Assembly (NCBI RefSeq): GCF_051106095.1
Contig: NC_135793.1
Location: forward strand, 9,472,501-9,536,500
Source of the DNA: Pogona vitticeps
Taxonomy: Eukaryota > Chordata > Lepidosauria > Squamata > Agamidae
Direction of reading: 5' to 3'
DNA length: 64,000 bases
Position 1 is the first letter of the stretch. Each line of letters starts with the position of its first letter. The notes beneath the pieces are model-generated. The model saw nothing but the letters and a program-made list of their open reading frames with translations, was not told the origin of the DNA and ran no database searches. The position numbers and the translations under genes were made by a program. Shown piece by piece: positions 60,401-64,000 of this stretch.

Positions 60401-63400
60401 TGGAGACACAGGGAGTGACTGGACTTTGTTTGGGAAATGCATGGTCTAACGGAGGGCAGCCCTTTCTGTCCCTCGGCTGGGAAGACCGTACCTTTCCACC
60501 TTCGAGATCACCAGAGTTGGAGCCTTGCGGTTCCTCCTTCTTCTCCTCGGCTTCCCTGGCTTGCAAACCGCCTTCCCTGACTCTCCGGTCACCTCAGAGA
60601 TGACCAGAGACTCTGGAAAGCTGGTCTGGGTGCTCTGTGGGACAAGCACCACCACGGAATCCTGTCAATGAAAGGGAAGAAGGAATCGGAAGATCAGACG
60701 CACATCCTGAAGCCCACTTTCCCCTTCTAGCCCAAAAGGTGTTCCCTGCTAAGATTTCTCCCTGGACAAAGTTGGCTCTCCCCTTAACGTAAAGGTTGGC
60801 TGGGGAGAACTTTCCTCTCCATGGTATAAATTACTGCTTGTAGGGGGAGTCAAGCTGATGGGGGATGAAAGGGGTGGAGAAGCCACAAGAAGAAGGGAAA
60901 GGGCCTTTAATCTGCCCTCAAGAATCTGGTTTCCTGGTGCAAGACCCTCCCTCACCCAGTTTCAAGCATGACAGCATATCCGTGTTTCATATTTGAAGAA
61001 GCCTCTCTGGGATGGAAACCCCATTGAGAGGGAGAAGCAGCAGGGAGCTCTTGGGCCACATCCTGGCTCCCAACGGTTTGTTTCTTAAATGGGAGCAGGA
61101 ATTGTCCCCTCGCTGCACCTACAAGGTTTAGATGGGCTCTGAATCTCAGCCGACCTCACCAACCCCGGGGCCGGCCTCTCTGCAAGAAGCCAGGAGCTGT
61201 GCAACGGGAGGGAAAGGGGACGTCCCACTGGGAGAAGAAAAGGGATCCTTGCATTTCTTACCCTGAAATCTGATGTCTCCTCTGTCTGCTCCTGGCGCTC
61301 CCTAGTGATGCTAGGATGAGAAGATGACACAACAGGTCAGAAACTCAAGCAGACAAGCAAGGCCCCTAAGATCTGCTTAGAGATCTATCCTAAAGATCTC
61401 TTGGTCCCCATGGCCGAGCCTCCCCTCCTTTCTCCTGTCCACGTCGCCCTCATCTTCCCAAAGGCTAAGGGAGAATGGAGCCATCCCGGTTTTTATTTCT
61501 GCTCCTCGCTTCCAACCCTTGTGCCTCCTCCCTCCCTGTTCTCTGCTGGTCAGGAGCATTGGACCTGAGTTTTCTTGGGCGACAGGAAGGGCTTCTGATG
61601 TTTGGGGTCCTACCTGAGAGGTTCAGGAGCAGGTTCTTGACGGGTTGGGGTGCCTGCACAACAGGAAAATGTGCACCACCTCCCCAACCGCTGGAAAAGA
61701 GAAAGAAGAGCTAAAGGTTAACGTTGAGAGAAGCAGAGATGTTTGGGTGGGCTTAGCAAAACGCCTAGACCACTGCCGAGACATCAGGGTGGACGAAACT
61801 CTGAACTGACCCAGGTGGACTCTTTCCAAACCCACCTACCGGTCCATGAGTGTCTAAAGAAATGGGGTCCTGGGGGAGTGGGAGTCAATCTTTGTCCTTC
61901 TCTGCCCCACCTCCTTTGGATCTTTGCATTGGGGTATCTCAAGAGACTCCCCACTAGATCAGATGGAAAGAGGAGGGGAAGAGGGTCCGCTTCCCACCCT
62001 CCTTGATATTACTAGCCCTATTAGGGTCTCCTGCACCTCTCCCAGACACCAGGTCCTTCAACAAATTTTAAGTCCAGTCTCTTAGAGGAATCAAAGACAC
62101 AGTCCTCAGGGCTGAACGCAGATAAAGCAAGTACAGCCGAATAATTCCCAATTCAAACTCTAATTCCAGGTGGAGACAGCCTGTTAGATCAAAGCCAGCT
62201 TCTCTCCGTAACAGAGGACATACAGCACATGAAATCTTTCCTGAATGAATCCAACAAACCTCTAAACACTTTGATGGCTATCTGCAAAAAGCTATGGTTA
62301 AGATCTGACTTGGAGGAAACTAAAAGCAGATCATGTCCAAAGGATCCTTCTACCACCAGCCTGATAAGCAGAAAACAGTTGAGAAAAGGGGTGCAAAAAA
62401 GGAAAATAACAAACAGTAAAAAGACGAAGAGTAAATATGTAAAAAAAAATCCCAAAACATTTCTGTACAAAAAGATGCGGTGAAAGAAACTTTTAAAACG
62501 ACTGGATAGTAACTCAGCACAGAAAAGTACAATGCAAACAGAGAAGCTAATTCTAAACAAGAAAGTAGATCCGGAGGAACTTGCTCATCTCTCTACTAAT
62601 GCAGAGAAGTCTCTCCCTCACTCTCTAGAACCAAGACTAGCTCAAGCACAGAAACAAGCTACCAAGAACCCGCATTCGGCTCCACAGAATTCTATTTTTA
62701 AAAATATTTTTTATTTTATGATACAAAAAGCCTCCAAAAACCATATACAAAAACGAAAATTAAAAAAATTTACACATTATAGTGCTTATTATAAACTAAA
62801 TTCTAACATGTCTTCCATACCCATGGGACTCCATTTAACGATATTTTATTACGGACTACATCTCCAAAATTGTATAGAGTATTTAGAGGCTTTCCCCTTT
62901 CCTTTCACTAACACAAATTCCACAGATTTACCCCAAATATCATAAAAATTGTTAGAACTTATTTCCCCTTTTTTATTTTGAGTTCAATAGCCAATTTATC
63001 GTTTAATGGAATGTCCCATACTTCACAATATCAATCTTCTAATATCATTTTTGTCTTTCCAAAATCTAGCTCTTAATATTCTAGCACTTGTCATAAAATT
63101 GGTGATTAATTCTTTCGAGTAATAATCCCAATCCGTGTTATCCAAAATTGAAAATAAAGCAATTTTAGCATTGAAATCAATATCTTTACCAAATATATCA
63201 CACATTTCCTTAAAAATCAGTTCCCAAAATTTCTTAACCAGTTAACATTCCCACCAGATCTGAAAATATGTACCAGTTTCCTCATCACATTTCCATCATC
63301 CTTTGGGGCATGCTGGATTGAGGCTCCACAGAATTCGAGACCAGGGGTTCTTAACCTTGGGTCACTCAGGCGTTTTTGAACTGCAACTCCCAGAAACCCC

Positions 63401-63628
63401 AGCCAGCACAGCTGGTGGTGAAGGCTTCTGGGAGCTGCAGTCCAAAAACACCTGAGTAAACCAAGGTTAAGAACCACTGGTCTAGACCACCTCAAGAAGG
63501 GATTAAAACAGATTTGGGATGGAAACTAGTCTGGAGCAGAGAAAAGTTAAAATTCCACTTACCCTCAAAGCGCGAACAATCCTCCTTCTGAGTCCCATGA
63601 CTCCAAACACTTGCGCGGAACGACTGCA
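57451..63628 (-). CDS. novel modular acidic-tailed gene, copy G4 (5' end beyond window)
   Basis: Exons 5' to 3': 63563-63628, 61614-61653, 61262-61310, 60492-60661, 60040-60210, 59588-59758, 59332-59401, 59073-59155, 58733-58796, 58253-58344, 57791-57848, 57451-57570 (TAG). Same sizes, splice ends and phases as G1 with no stop. The 73-nt leader exon would lie past 64000. Changes include KAPTLVISKVE in the 170-nt exon, TLYSMV in C1, and KEMEEFPPL in the 58-nt exon. An intronic deletion of roughly 230-240 bp at about 57999 and one of about 620 bp at about 62059 do not touch exons. The last exon is identical in protein to that of G1 and G2. Product not recognised. Confidence 0.68.
62150..62690 (+). 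other. unrecognised open segment (unit 3)
   Basis: Plus-strand frames MKSFLNESNKPLNTLMAICK at 62229 and LILNKKVDPEELAHLSTNAE at 62538. Empty BovB site at about 62510. Confidence 0.35.
62700..63335 (-). mobile_element. L1-like LINE 3' part (unit 3)
   Basis: Counterpart of 37285-37907, more diverged; minus-strand KELITNFMTSARILRARFWK with DKNDI at about 63150-63050. Lacks the Tigger-like MITE. Confidence 0.7.
63342..63479. mobile_element. hAT-type MITE (unit 3)
   Basis: Same insertion as 18631-18767; its target duplications have drifted (TTCGAGAC left, GTCTAGAC right). Confidence 0.85.
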
Positions 63629-63841
63629 CTGCAAAACAAGAGAGGCTAGCAGCACCTCTTATCAGCAGCTTGGTCCTGGGCGCAAATGACCGGTCCCCCT
63701 GGGGTACTGTGTGACCTGGGCCCAGCTCAGTCCTGGGGACAAAGGGCCAGTCCCCCTGGGGTATTGTGTGACCTGGGGGTCGCCGTGGCAACCCCCAAAA
63801 ACCAAGCTGCCTAATCCAGCAGAGCTGTCAGCCCCCTGACT

Positions 63842-64000
63842 ACCCCATTTCCCTGAAAATGAGACCTAACCTGAAAATAAGCCCTAGCAGGATTTTTCAG
63901 GAGGCTCCTCATAGAAGCCCTACCCCAAAAATAAGTCACAGTGAACGGAAACCCTGCCCTCCACCTTTGTGCAGCAACCAGAAGAAGAGGACATGACTGT
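63842..64000. mobile_element. non-autonomous DNA transposon-like repeat (unit 3, cut)
   Basis: Counterpart of 19138-19395, cut by the window end. Confidence 0.5.

Larger units (their letters stand above)
52606..64000. repeat. tandem duplication unit 3 (cut by window end)
   Basis: Matches unit 2 from 26431 onward with few differences through the L2-like LINE, L1-like tail and microsatellite, then holds gene G4. The window ends inside the DNA transposon-like repeat that lies upstream of the 66-nt exon. Confidence 0.85.

Overview
This window is vertebrate nuclear DNA, most likely from a squamate reptile. The evidence is a nearly mint BovB (RTE) LINE with one 1009-codon reading frame, L2-like, CR1 and L1-like LINE fragments, tRNA-SINE and MITE insertions, long ATT, GATA/GACA and CA microsatellites, and genes split into small exons by introns with GT/AG ends. 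The organism call is inference. I see no bacterial genes and no CRISPR.

Layout. Bases 1-4075 are single-copy here and hold a LINE 3' end (1-740), a SINE and an L1-like tail. From 4076 on, the sequence is a head-to-tail tandem array: unit 1 (4076-26430), unit 2 (26431-52605) and unit 3 (52606 to the window end, incomplete). Each unit starts inside the same LINE fragment, passes an inverted L2-like LINE that keeps an endonuclease frame but has lost its RT core, then an L1-like tail and an (ATT)n tract, and then a minus-strand gene. Unit 2 also contains a nested second gene copy, so the window has four copies: G1 (8666-20175), G2 (31283-39428, 5' truncated), G3 (41062-46493) and G4 (57451-63628, continuing past the window).

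The gene is the main result. I do not recognise its product. In G1 thirteen small exons can be chained from 20175 down to the stop at 8666. Every intron has AG/GT ends, every phase matches, and the chain is 408 codons with no stop. After three leader exons the protein is built from repeated two-exon modules: exon A enters in phase 2 and leaves in phase 0, exon B enters in phase 0 and leaves in phase 2. Two middle modules are fused into single symmetric 171-nt exons. The tail is very acidic. The same chain stays open in all four copies, although they differ by substitutions, a 9-nt in-frame deletion, loss of a symmetric exon and a change in module number. The start codon is not resolved.

Unit 1 carries three insertions missing at the matching sites of the other units: the intact BovB with a 9-bp target duplication, and two TA-flanked MITEs. 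They show the order of events. Units 2 and 3 look closest to each other in their flanks, but gene bodies give a different grouping in places, which suggests gene conversion or unequal exchange.
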